In this document: one piece after another, positions 13,230 through 23,990 of the stretch
How the letters are laid out: every line of letters starts with the position of its first letter
How positions within the stretch are numbered: position 1 is the first letter of the stretch
Assembly: GCA_030435675.1 (NCBI GenBank)
Contig: CM059625.1
Coordinates: 11,346,001-11,410,000 of the forward strand
Source of the DNA: Steinernema hermaphroditum
Lineage: Eukaryota; Nematoda; Chromadorea; Rhabditida; Steinernematidae
Length of the DNA stretch: 64,000 nt
Reading direction: 5' to 3'
The notes under the pieces: generated by a model
What the model was told of the DNA's origin: nothing
Seen by the model: the letters and a program-made list of their open reading frames with translations, nothing else
Database searches by the model: none
Translations under genes and position numbers: made by a program

Positions 13230-13643
13230 TTAGTGAAGTGTCAAACATGACCCCCGCCGATTTTGCTGAAATTTGGTGGACTGATAGATGTTAGGGAGAG
13301 TAGTAACTGTGTAAAATATTAGCGGCCCATAGGCATTCTAGACATAGTAAAAAGGGGCACCGACGACATATCTGTTTCTCCCTGTCGGTCCCCAAATGAC
13401 CCAATATATACCTGATATATACTCGATATCCGGATTATGATATATCAGACCGTTTCTCTAGAATGCACGCATGAATACATTGAAAACACAAAATCCATGA
13501 GTTTAACTATGTACTGGGTGACTTAGGAATCGCCTATGGGCCGCTAATATTTTAAACAGTTACTAATCTCACCAAGATCTAACAATGCACCAAATTTAAG
13601 CGAAATAGGCGGGGGTCATGTTTGCCACTTGTTAGTGAAGTGT
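13230..13643. repeat. MITE-like foldback repeat with ~110-bp imperfect terminal inverted repeats
   Basis: The left arm starts at about 13237 (agtgtcaaacatgaccccc) and runs to about 13350. The right arm ends at about 13629 and is its imperfect reverse complement, sharing blocks such as caaacatgacccccgcc and aaaatattagcggcccatag. The centre is AT-rich with repeated tatatac/gatatc words and holds a smaller inverted pair (ccgac / gtcggtcccc). A 12-base direct repeat, ttagtgaagtgt, occurs at 13230-13241 and again at 13632-13643, which may be a target-site duplication, although it partly overlaps the left arm. There is no coding capacity, so this is a non-autonomous DNA element. The arms have diverged, so it is not very recent. 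Confidence 0.8.
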
Positions 13644-14165
13644 TAGAGAATGAGCACCGTCCGATAACAACGCTCTTTCCATGCTTTGAAACTCGACGAT
13701 CGGTTTAGTCAGTTATCCAAGGAACCTAGATATCCTCTCTATTATTGGGTGGTGAAATCAATAGTTTTTTATGAAGTCCAGACGGATATTTTGCCTTATC
13801 CAAATTTATACTATATTGATCGATGCACGTGATGGAGTGCAATTTTCAATAGTGATCTTATTATTCTAAATATACCGCTGCGATGAATGACCGTTCCTCC
13901 TTATCAACAGCTTCCGAATTTTTAGAATCGTTCGTTCTTTCTTTAGGTATCTCCACATATATAAACACGTGCTTCGCATCGCGATAAGAAAGACACTTGA
14001 AATTCATTTTAAAGAGACGCGTAAAACCCTGATAGTATTAGACGTATGGTCAGGCTACAAAATGGAAAAGAGACAGAAAGACACATTTATACACAAAGGG
14101 CACAAGAACCTAAGTAACAAGTCAACAGATGTGGGTCTTTTCGAAGAAATACTGATGCAAACTCC
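13644..14165. other. Intergenic, 3' side of the acyltransferase gene
   Basis: No gene is seen. It should include the 3' UTR of the minus-strand acyltransferase, which ends at 14166. A plus-strand frame at 13969-14328 is antisense to the last acyltransferase exon and has no family match. Confidence 0.5.
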
Positions 14166-16260
14166 TTATGGGGTCACTACCTCGCATGACTTCTGCACTC
14201 TGTTGTCATCCCTGTCGGCCTCTGCCGTTCTGTTTTCCTCACGTGTCTCCTCAGGTTCACTCACTTCCGCGTGGTTTTCCCCCTTGTGTTCGTCTCCTTC
14301 TTCGTCGAAAGGTTCGTGCATAGGCTGATGACGCCAATTAGACACAAATGCGAGTCAGGCAGGGCTTACCTCTTTCGACAATTTGCTCGCGTACTCCATG
14401 TAGGCATTCGGATTCGTGTGAGTGATCGATGTGGTGCGTGACAGTCTCTCCCAGTACTTCTTCTGCTGTTCGACAACCATTTTTGCCGGAACCTTTAGGA
14501 AAAGTCACACCACTGGGAAAGGAAAAAAGCTCAACCTACCTTTGATCGTTTGAGCATTCCATCCCACTCGAGGTCAACAAGACCACCTTTGTTGCAAATT
14601 GCACGCTTCACTCTTTTGGCGAAGTCAATTGCGCTTTCTCCTTCCTGAACAACACGGTGTCAGTTCGAGTAGGTCACCGAAGCATACCATTCGAGTCATT
14701 GGCGGAAGATACCAAACATCGCAAATCAAAGCCCACGATGTCATCATGCGGAATAGATACTCTGCGTAGCCCTGTTCGCTGCTATTCCAGAAAGCGTCTC
14801 CCAAACGACTGTCGTATTTCATTGCGATTGGGTAGATAGTTCTGCCGATCTGAAAATAGACGCAATTTCGAACAACTGTGTAAACTTTGCGCACCTCAAA
14901 GGATCCTTTTTTGAACATCATAACCGAAGTGTTGTTGATACAAGTGCCTTCGGGGAAGATAATGATAGGCAATTTGTTTGGATCATCAACGTGCTCCTGC
15001 AGTCTAAAACAAAAGCGATATGTTGTGATATGTTTAAAGCGCAAGCACCTCTTTGTAACGGCTTTTCGGTCTTTCGCTTCGCTTCTTTCGAACCAAATGT
15101 GGTGCTCAGATCGGCTCAGTGAGTTCTGCAAAAACCCGAGGAATCCTCCTTGTCTTTGGCCGATCATGGCGTAGCAGTTGTCGCAGCTGAGAATCATGAT
15201 ATCGATGGGAGACGTGTGGTTTGCAACACAGATACCGCCCTGAGTGGCTCTGTTTTCTCTGAAAATTTATCGACTAACTCAGTCCAAAAATCGTTACTCA
15301 CCTGTTGTGAAATCTGATAATGCTGGAAAAGGCACGACTGAACACGCGGAAGCACATGAGCATTCCATGCTTGTTGACGGATTTTCTCATCCTATAGCAA
15401 GTGGAAAGTTACGGGTGCCACGAGAATCATAGCTTACTCTCGATTGGGGATACATGAAGCAATCGCGGTGACCACCCAGAGGCCACCGATTCCCAAAGAA
15501 AACAAAACGATTCGCAGTGGAACAAGCACACAGTAGCGGAAGATGAACCCACCGAACCAAAGTAGAGTAAGTCGCCAACTTAAATAAACGCCATTGCACT
15601 AAGTGTACAACAAGCCTCAGTGGCTTACTTGATATGCTCGTACGAGAAGCTGGTGCGCGTAAGAAGATTCCAAGACACGAGTTGTTCGGCTTTGAATCTG
15701 CTGGTCACTTGGTCCTCAATGATCGACTCAACTCCTGCCTAAATAGTATGCATTTCTCTATAGACAGAAGGAGATGAACCCCACTGTTATGAGTTCCAAA
15801 GTATCGTCGACAATAACTTTTACAGTTGTTGGCTTCTTATCGCCTTCAAATGTCGGAGAGTCCAGCTCCTGCAGCTTTCTCTCCATGGAGTCTGACTTTT
15901 CGCGCAGGATTATGCCTAGGACAAAGCCGTAAGAAGGAGAATTTCGCCGTAACACTACTGTCTCCCGAAGCATGTCTCTTCTTCTTTGGTCTCGGCTCGA
16001 CCACTTCGCTTCCTGTCAATGCAGGATCGTCTTCATCTTCCTCAATGTCGCGGTAGCTGTCGGCCTTCGACGCTCCCCACTAAAACAAAGCACAGTGAGA
16101 TACTGTTAACTAACAGTCCTGATACTTCAAAAATTGCCGTTAGTTGATCAGCAAAAGCTTCCCGTATTCCAAGAGATCGGCCAGTTACTGACAAAACCAG
16201 AATGGTAGTTAACAGTACCAAAACTGGCCAAAGGACTACAGACACTATAGTCCAGAGCAT
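14166..16260 (-). CDS. ER glycerol-3-phosphate acyltransferase, GPAT3/4 (acl-4/acl-5) type
   Basis: About a dozen short exons on the minus strand assemble into a complete GPAT3/4 protein. The start is the ATG at 16260, one base after a ctttgcag acceptor. Order: N-terminal membrane helices (LWPVLVLLTTILVLSV), an acidic linker with EEDEDD and a basic PRPKKKRH, the family block VTSRFKAEQLVSWNLLTRTS, two more hydrophobic segments, then the LPLAT catalytic core: motif I NHTSPID (HX4D) near 15200, motif II WFERSE, motif III FPEGTC near 14980, and YPIAMKYD plus WYLPPM. The C-terminal tail is acidic and hydrophilic (DEEGDEHKGE). The enzyme transfers an acyl group from acyl-CoA to sn-glycerol-3-phosphate at the ER, the first step of phospholipid and triacylglycerol synthesis. 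C. elegans has two such proteins, ACL-4 and ACL-5; I cannot tell which is closer. Confidence 0.9.
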
Positions 16261-19200
16261 TCTGCAAAGCGTGAAAGTAAACTTGGGTAACATGGGTTCG
16301 CAACCGGCTGCTATCGATTGCACGGGAAAAACATAAGTGCTCGACTTGCTGCACCCAGTGACAGTGTGATTTTCTTTGTGGAAATAGCGAGAATCTATAG
16401 GAATAAACATGTCTTGTGACCGTGGAGGAACACTTTTCGGTGCATCTGTCAAACTCCGCTACGATAAATGTTTCATGCTAGTGCCGATCGATACACTTAT
16501 AGCGCGTGATAAGGCCGGTACGCGTAATTTCGTAGTCTTTTGAAATTGGACTCGCACAGAAGGGGGAAACCGGGCCAGGATGCAGATGAAGAGGACACGA
16601 AAAACGCTTTTAGCTCCGCGCACGCACACACTGGGAGCGCAACCACATAGGTTCATAAGAACCCAAAGGAAGAGGTTGCGATCAACGTGCGAACCCAGCC
16701 TTTCGGCCTGCTCTGGGCAGAAGATATCGCGACGACGCAGTGAGCAGAGTACAACATCCACGCGATTATTGGTAGCATTCGCCACAGACAGCTGATCCTT
16801 ATGTTTGAAAAGTTGCGACAACGTTAACATCAAGAAGCGCAGTACACCCACGTGGGCCGCTGGTACAGATAGTCGAACTAGCAGATGCTAAGACCATTTT
16901 CTCGCCACTGGAAGACAAGAAAGGAAAGAAACACACGTGCGACTCGCCTACGTCTTACTATCGCAAATATTGCGCTTGCATTTTGATCCTTGTGCTCAGG
17001 AACCGTCTTCAATCAATGCCGCACCTTCGATGTGCAAAGAACACTTCGACTCTAGCAAACTACGCTCAACCGATCAGATGCATTTTTGGTGCCGGTCAGA
17101 GGTACATGCTAATAATAGAAGCAGTGCAGTCATTTATTTCTCGCCGAACATAGGAGAAGAAGGTGTGACACAAGCAAACTGTGAATGGCTGTGAATTTCA
17201 CAAGCATCGGTGCCAGGTCTCTGGAATGATGCAAAGGGGGAACATCGGGCTATCGGACATATTTAACTTCGAGAACGTTACCGTGAAGTCGGATCCGAAA
17301 GACGGCTTTCCGAACTCAGCCACTGAAACCACCAACCCAAAACTCTTCCTAGAAGTCACAACTCCGTCAGTTCTCGAAGAAATTACTTAATTTTACGATG
17401 CAGCTTTTTTGTAGAGACGATACATGCAGATTCAAGTTAGTTCCAGCGTCACATATCCAAAGGTCGACAAATCCCCTTTAGTCGTATGACCGAGTCGACT
17501 CGATGAAACGCGCTCTGTAGAAGGCATGAGACGATTTTCAGAAGCTTCTGGACACCTACATCGTCGAGGAAAAAGTCATTTTGAGTATTCGTGAATGTGC
17601 CGTTCGGATGGTGCATAAAACGTTTCTTCGATCGTTTGTTGCAAAGTTATGAAAGCTTTTTCATGTCACAGTATCTGTTAGGCATTAAGTAATAAGCAGG
17701 AGCAAGGAGTGCAGAGAAAGAGTTATTAATCGTCTCTACAGGGTTGACTTTTTTGATCCTTTGGAAAATTCGGCTCGACTTTCAACCCTTTATGCGGCCC
17801 CTAGTTCACATACAAAAACAACAAGCGTTAGCGTTAATAGTAGAAGATTTTTTACATTATTCTTCAAAAATGCTGTAGGTTGTGTCACAAAGCATGAAGT
17901 CGTGTCAAGCGATATGAACTGAATGTTCCTTCACCGTGAACGGTCGATGCCGAAGTTTTTAGGGAGGAAGAGTTATCAGTTTCATCACCATATTCAACTC
18001 AACATCTTCTGTCGGTGATATTCGCAAGGCGAAATGCCTTTTATTCGTGAAATAAAGTCGTTAACTAAGTCACTGCATGCATACTTCTTTATTGTGATGT
18101 TTCTGTTTTACGTATTTATTTAGTTTGAGCCCTGGAACTGCTGCACATTCATTATAAGTTTCAGAAATAAGCTTTTCATTGTATGTACTGATCGCCTTTA
18201 CAAGGAATTCGGTCGTTTCTTGTTTTTGTCGCCCCCCTTACATACAGTTGGTCATTTTAGTGTGATTTATAGGACCAGTCTTCATCACACGTCGGCGATT
18301 CCTTACATCTATCCATATATTCCATTTCCTATCGAGTACCCTGTTGCAGTATCCTAATCACTACGTGAACTGCCATATCCCAGATGAAAAGGCGCGTCCC
18401 ACCCTCCTCTGCGCATGTTCTTCGGCTACTGAGGTATCAGAGCTGTGTGCTTCAAAGAATATTCCTTAAAGGAGATTTGTATTCTTCACCTAAACCATTT
18501 TTCTAAACCTCTGCGATATGGTCACACAGCAACCCAGAGAACTGCAGAAATAACGGCCTTTCTTTTGTGTTGTGAACGAAACATTTACTTTTTGCGTTGG
18601 TTTTGTGAAGATTCAGTCTTACATGGGCATTTAACTTCTAACTATATATCTTCTCATTGTTATAGGCTTGCAAATTAGTTCAATCATAGTGTGGCTTAGT
18701 ACCATATGAGAGTTTTATTTTTGGTTTTGAACTATTTTTAGTTTTGAACTACTGCGCAGTCAAGCAAAAACAAGTTCACTCAACTTTAAACCTAGTCGAA
18801 CCATACGTCCCTGAAGTCCTTGCCTAATTTCATTCCCAGCTAACATCCATAAAGCTTCTTTGCAAAAAGGTCAAAGTCCACTCATTTCGAGAACACTTTC
18901 GATCGACCGTTCAAAGCGCAATGACACGTACATTGCATCAGCTCGCATTATCTCAGATACATTTCCACGAAAAGGAGCCCTCAGTGCGGATTCTCCAGGC
19001 TTCCCACATTTTTGAAACACTCGCAAAGTTGTCTTGGAAGTGAACTTAACGCCACCAACTTTTGCACCGCCACCGCGACGTGCACTCTGCTATCAAATAG
19101 CGGAGATGATTTCGAAATCTGCAAGCTGTCTGCGACAAACGTTTCTCCGTTCGCGTCATTCTTCGGTGGTGTGTATTGTCGCGCCATCTTCCCATCCGCC

Positions 19201-19978
19201 ATTCTGCACGTGAACAGCCCCTCTTCCGCTTGCACAAGCAGAGGACGTCAGTGCACTGGAGGACTTCCCCTTCCACAGGAGGATTCTTTTGTCTCTACTC
19301 TGGTGCATTGCAAAGCCGTTCGGTGTTCGGGGCTCCCCCGCTTGTATCGATTTAGCTCGTTCGTGCGAGGTTCACTGGGTGTGTGCGTGGCAAAGGGTCA
19401 CCCGAGCCGACTCCCACTCACATCAGCTGAGAGCGGAAAGTGCACGTGAAGGGGAGGCTGTGTTCACGTGCACTTTGGGGCCTCGCCACCGCGGTCGTCC
19501 GAACGACCAGTCATTATGCAGACATATTCGAGATCAGACCATCGTGTAAACGCTTCATCGTCGCCTCTGCTCGAGCCGCTTTTTGCCGCATCGCTTACTG
19601 TCATTGCCTGTAGTGCACGGGCTTCTTTTGAAGAATGCAGACGTGCGACAGTAGTGCTCGAGCCTTTTTCGTGAACGCGTAACTCGCACGTATGATCCAT
19701 GCGAAAAAGGAAAATGTAATTTTTAAGGAGGTGATTCATGGAAATATCAATTAGGCGTTTGGCGAGAAGGACGCGAGAGTTGGTGTTTACATGCAGCCTG
19801 GTCGACTCTCCGTTATTTTTCCTTAAAAACCTTAACAGCTGCTGGCTCGTATGACCATTTGATTTGTGTCTCCGCTTATATTTTTCGTTAAGCGCTTGTT
19901 TTCCTGTGATCGCGGCATTTCCCACTCACCGCCTGATTCGTTCAGTTCGTAGCCTTCTGGCTTTGGCTGGCCACAGCG
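16261..19978. other. Intergenic between acyltransferase and ADP/ATP carrier
   Basis: No supported gene. A plus-strand frame ending at 17390 (17181-17390) and GC-richer frames at 19012-19925 on both strands have no recognisable content and no good exon borders. The stretch should contain divergent promoters for the two flanking genes. Confidence 0.45.
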
Positions 19979-21150
19979 ATGTCCGACTCTCCGAGCACAT
20001 CGCAGTTCGCCCACATATCGCAGCTCGTCAAGGGATTCGGCATCGGAGGAGCAGCGACAGTAATCTCAAAAACTTCCGTTGCCCCTGTGGAGCGTGTGAA
20101 ACTCATCTTGCAAGTAAGACTTTAAATACTCGTTTCCTGGCTCTTCAATCCTTGACTGTTCAGCTTCAAGATGGGCCTCATCAGATTCTGTCAATTAAAC
20201 GGGATGTCGTTCCTTACAACGGCATGGTTGATTGCTTTAGACGTGTCTCGTCGGAGCAAGTAAGTTAGCTAGAAGCGCCTCGCTTCCGGCGGTATATGCA
20301 GTGAGCATCTCCTCTCAGGGCGTCTTGTCTCTTTGGCGCGGAAATGGTGCCGTTATCGCAAAGTGTTTGCCATCACACGCACTAAACATTGCTTTTCGCG
20401 ACTATTACCGTGGCTTCTTTCTGAAAGACGTGAAGCCCAAGCAGAACCTCTGCAGATTCATAGCCGGTTTGTAATCTATTCTTCCCGATTTTGCTCTCAT
20501 AAGTGCTATTTAGGAAACATAGCGGCTGGAGGCGTGGGAGCAGCCACAACACTCGTCCTTCTATATCCTCTCGACTTCGCTCGCACAAGACTCGCCGTTG
20601 ACACTTTGGCAGATGGATCGAGAAGATTCACTGGAATCAACAATTGTATCAGTGAAGTATACAGGAAGGATGGACTGGCTGGCCTATACAGGTAAGTGTC
20701 CGTCCAGATCAGTCGTCCTCAGCTTCCCGTGCAGAGGGTTCTCGGCAGCTCTCCAGTTCGCTATTGCAACGAGGGCGATTTTCTTCGGCCTCTTCGACAC
20801 GATGCGAACGACAATGTACGACGATCCAAAACAAATGCAGTTCATCGTGTCGTTCCTTCTGTCGCAGTCGTGCCTCATCTTCTCAGGAATAGCGTGCTAT
20901 CCCATGGACACGGTTCGCCGCCGCCTGATGATGCAGTCGGGACGCGACGTCAAACTATACAAAAACACGCTCGACTGCTGGTCAAAGATTATCAGGTAGA
21001 ACACTTCCTTGGTCGAAGATCATTTGCAACGTGTTTTGCAGAAAGGAAGGATTTTCTGCATTTTACAAGGGCGTCGCCACAAACTCGCTTCGTTCCAGCA
21101 GCGGCGCTCTTATAATCTCCGTCTACTACGAGTTCATGAAATACGTGTAA
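19979..21150 (+). CDS. Divergent mitochondrial ADP/ATP carrier (ANT/AAC, SLC25A4-6 family)
   Basis: Six exons (19979-20113, 20164-20259, 20319-20466, 20514-20691, 20735-20995, 21042-21150) give 308 residues, the family length. All three carrier repeats are intact with PVERVK, PLDFAR and PMDTVR signatures, and the ANT hallmark RRRMMM appears as RRRLMMQSG. The protein should sit in the inner mitochondrial membrane and exchange nucleotides. Compared with residues known in bovine ANT1, the TM1 lysine (ISKT, K31 here) and the last-repeat arginine (NSLR) are kept. The R79 position is Lys (IAKCLP for IRYFP), the G182-Y186 adenine pocket reads FAIAT instead of GIIIY, and S227 seems to be Cys (ACYPMD). 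Nematodes carry several ANT paralogues, some divergent and tissue-restricted; this is likely one of those. The start follows a cgttcag acceptor about 35 bases upstream. Confidence 0.9.
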
Positions 21151-21752
21151 CAGCATGTCTGCTCGTTCCGCTCCATTCCAGTGCCGGAATTCTCCATACG
21201 GCTCGTTAGCCAAAACTCACTTCTCGAATTCAAAATGGGTCAAACATATTTTATTATTTAGTCAACTATTATCACGCATTTTTCATATATATTTGGTGAC
21301 GCATAAAGAAATTTGCGCTTGAACTTTACCTGACATGCTCACGAGTTAATCATCGGGGTGTGTGGTCGATCTACTGGATTCGAAGATTTCTCGAAATCAA
21401 TCCATAGACGGTTCCTTATTTCTTGATGTGGCTTTTTGACAGGATCTTTGTACATTGCGTTTTACCTATGTAGGATGAATGTTTCCAACGTTCCTGTGAG
21501 AGAGGAATTTAGTCATGGAGATATTTACTCATTGAATATAAACACAACGAAACGCAAAAGAGTTATTAATTGAAATCACCGCGAAATAAATAAATACAAT
21601 GTACATACAGGGAAGAACAACAAGGTTAATACATTGTAGCCGAACAGTTGTCAAATAAATTAGGAGTGAAACCTGTTCACAGACGTCTTCTACTAACAGT
21701 CGACTATAACCTACACGCTTTGCCCAGGTTAGAGTGCATTGGCGTTTTGATA
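21151..21752. other. Convergent intergenic region between the carrier and the cuticlin gene
   Basis: Both neighbours end towards this 600-base AT-rich stretch, so it should hold both 3' UTRs. On the plus strand AATAAA-like runs occur near 21586-21594 (aataaataaat). No other feature is seen. Confidence 0.5.
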
Positions 21753-23990
21753 TCACTTATCGGCTGACGGTCGACACGCTTTGTAGAGGAAAAGAGATGA
21801 TGATGAGATCATGAGGAGATTGACGAACGCCACGGTGCTCAGTCCCAACGTTGACATGCACACGTCATTCGGAAACACTTCAGTTAGCGAACGGCGCTAT
21901 CAAAGAGCGATTTACCTGATAAATGTTGAAGTTCGAACTGAACCAGTCCTCACTGTCGATGTGATCCTTGTTAATCGTAAATCTCTTTTCCAGTTCTACC
22001 GTAATCTCCTTCCGTTCCTCGCTTGTAACATTCGACACGTTAGAAAGCAGTCGAGTCTCATTGACAGATCGTCTCCTTCTCGGAGGGTCGGGACACATAG
22101 GTACCTAAAATACAAAGATAGTCTTGGAAGGAGTGCCGAAAAGACGTACATCACAGTACTGCTGACTCGGCTCCTTGATCGTAAGTGTGATTTCGCAGTC
22201 GAAGAACATGCTCTGTCGGTCAGCGTATTTGTACACGTGTGCTTCCTTTCCAACCATCAAATCTGACACGTAGTCCAAATTTTGAAGGAGATATTTGTCT
22301 TTAGCGCACCTTAAGTTCGGATAATTTACATGGATCGTTTCGCGTCGAATACCCTTTGCTGTCGATTAATTCGACGCGATCGCCATTTCCGTCGTCAACC
22401 GTACAGCTGTGCACTACCATGCAAAACTGATTTTCTGTCTCCGTGTCACAAGTCCATTTGTGATAGACCTGCAGGATGTAAAAAAAACATAATGAAATGG
22501 GATACACGAACCATTTGACCGATTGTAGCGTAGAACACCCGAGGCCCTTCAGGACTACCGTCCAGTACTTCATAGCGGCATACGGGCATCGGCACCTGCT
22601 GCGTTTGAAGCATCGGAGGAGGCATTCTGACTCATGAAATATAGGAAAAATGGAAGATGCCTACTTGACTTGGATTTCCTTTTCGATGATCTTCTCCATT
22701 TCCATATAGTAGCACTGAACAACATAGACGCGGTCGATTTTTGTGAGAAATTCCGGATGAAAAGCGACGATGATGGATGCCACCACAAAGATACCTTTGG
22801 GATCGAACTGCAAACAGGACAGGTTCGGGGATCAGTTAGTATCGAGTGGGTTTTGTTTAGTTTTTGTGTTGGCGGGAAAGCGCAGTGACCAAATGACAGG
22901 CGATCAGTGACAAAGTGCGATGGATAAATACGCAAAAAGCGAAGCGCGAACTCCAAAAGCTAATCTGTCAGATTTGACTCCAACGGGGATATAAAGCACG
23001 GGAGAGCAGCGCACCATCAGTCCTTTCGTTGACAACCGGCCCACTAACCGATCTCTATTCAGGCCTCATCAACGACAGTATGGCTCACTTCTTGCGGTTC
23101 ACTATTTTCGCGACTTCCGTTGCAGTCGCCCTCACCCAAGACTGGGGAGGAATGGAAGGTGGTTACGGCGGATTCGGAGGAGGCGACATGGGTGGCTACG
23201 GTGGTGGAGACATGGGTGGAGCGGGAGGCTATGGCGGAGGTGATATGGGAGGCTATGGGGGATTTGGAGGAGGCGATGGAGGTTACGGCGGATACGGTGG
23301 CTACGGAGGAGGTGATATGGGTGGATATGGCGGCGGCGATATAGGAGGCTACGGTGGAGGATACGGAGGTACGATTCAAAGAAGCATTTCTATACTAAAT
23401 GCGAACTTAAGGTGGATATGGAGGAGAAAGTGGTATGGTCGGTGGAGGATATGGTGGCGACGGCGGATATGGCGGAGGTAAGGAAAAATCATGAATATGG
23501 CAAGTAATATTCCTTTGATAGGTTTCTCCGGTGGATACGGTGGAATGGGGGGATTCGGATCAATGATGGGCCCAATGGGCATGAACTAAGAACCAACTAA
23601 ACTAAGCTTTTTGATTGGGATGACTTGTCTGTATATAAGCGATGTCAGTAAATGAATTATTACCGATCGTCTTCGTTCAACTCCGCAACCCTTGAACCCG
23701 ATCCTCAGAGACGCATTGCGAGCACTCGAGTCAATGTTCTCGACAGGTGCTGATCGACACTCTGGATCCGCTAGATGATCTTCCACGAAGACCGTTCCTC
23801 TGAAGATATTTCTTGTGTCGAAGCGAACTTCGATGAAGTTGTCTCCACAGTCGACATACGGGTCTCCCAAGATGCCGTTGTCAATTACAGCATTCACGAA
23901 AGGCTAAACGCTCGATTTAGCAAGCACCACAGCTGTAAATATTACCAAGGAATACAGTAGGCTGACCAGTAATATTATTCTTGCAAACAT
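21753..23990 (-). CDS. Cuticlin-like ZP-domain transmembrane protein
   Basis: Eight exons (23990-23946, 23903-23664, 22807-22665, 22626-22512, 22468-22353, 22309-22150, 22104-21954, 21877-21753) give 364 residues. The protein starts with a signal peptide (MFARIILLVSLLYSLPFVNA), then an N-terminal ZP half opening with the cuticlin phrase VIDNGILGDPYVDCG, the ZP linker FDPKGIF, MEMEKIIEKEI, and a C-terminal ZP half with EAHVYKYADR and FDCEITLTIKEPS. A furin-like site RRRR follows the ZP domain at CPDPPRRRRSV, and the protein ends with one membrane helix (VAFVNLLMIS) and a short basic tail. Such proteins are secreted or cleaved at the apical surface of the epidermis and polymerise into cuticle alae, seams or lumenal matrix. 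The second intron is about 860 bases and contains a whole gene on the other strand. The last splice (donor in IDSED, acceptor ctgaag) is the least certain. Confidence 0.88.
22990..22995 (+). promoter_or_regulatory. TATA box of the nested glycine-rich gene
   Basis: TATAAA stands 90 bases before the ATG of the glycine-rich gene, inside the cuticlin intron. The other short secreted glycine-rich gene in this window has the same arrangement, which supports a genuine core promoter. Confidence 0.6.
23080..23589 (+). CDS. Glycine-rich secreted protein, nested in the cuticlin intron
   Basis: Three exons (23080-23368, 23412-23477, 23522-23589) give 140 residues. A hydrophobic leader (MAHFLRFTIFATSVAVALTQ) is followed by about 120 residues made almost only of Gly, Tyr, Asp, Met and Phe, as repeats of the form GGGDMGGYGG and GGYGGFGG. 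The C-terminus turns to FGSMMGPMGMN. The Asp-Met spacing and lack of dibasic sites set it apart from processed YGGYG neuropeptides, so a structural cuticle or eggshell component, or an antimicrobial glycine-rich secreted protein, is more likely. Function is inferred from composition. A tctattcag acceptor near 23062 may be a trans-splice site. It lies wholly within intron 2 of the opposite-strand cuticlin gene. Confidence 0.85.

Noticed and set aside
15387..16056. Several plus- and minus-strand frames within the acyltransferase gene
   Set aside because: They are read-through of short introns or antisense of exons; only the spliced GPAT3/4 reading explains the motifs in order.
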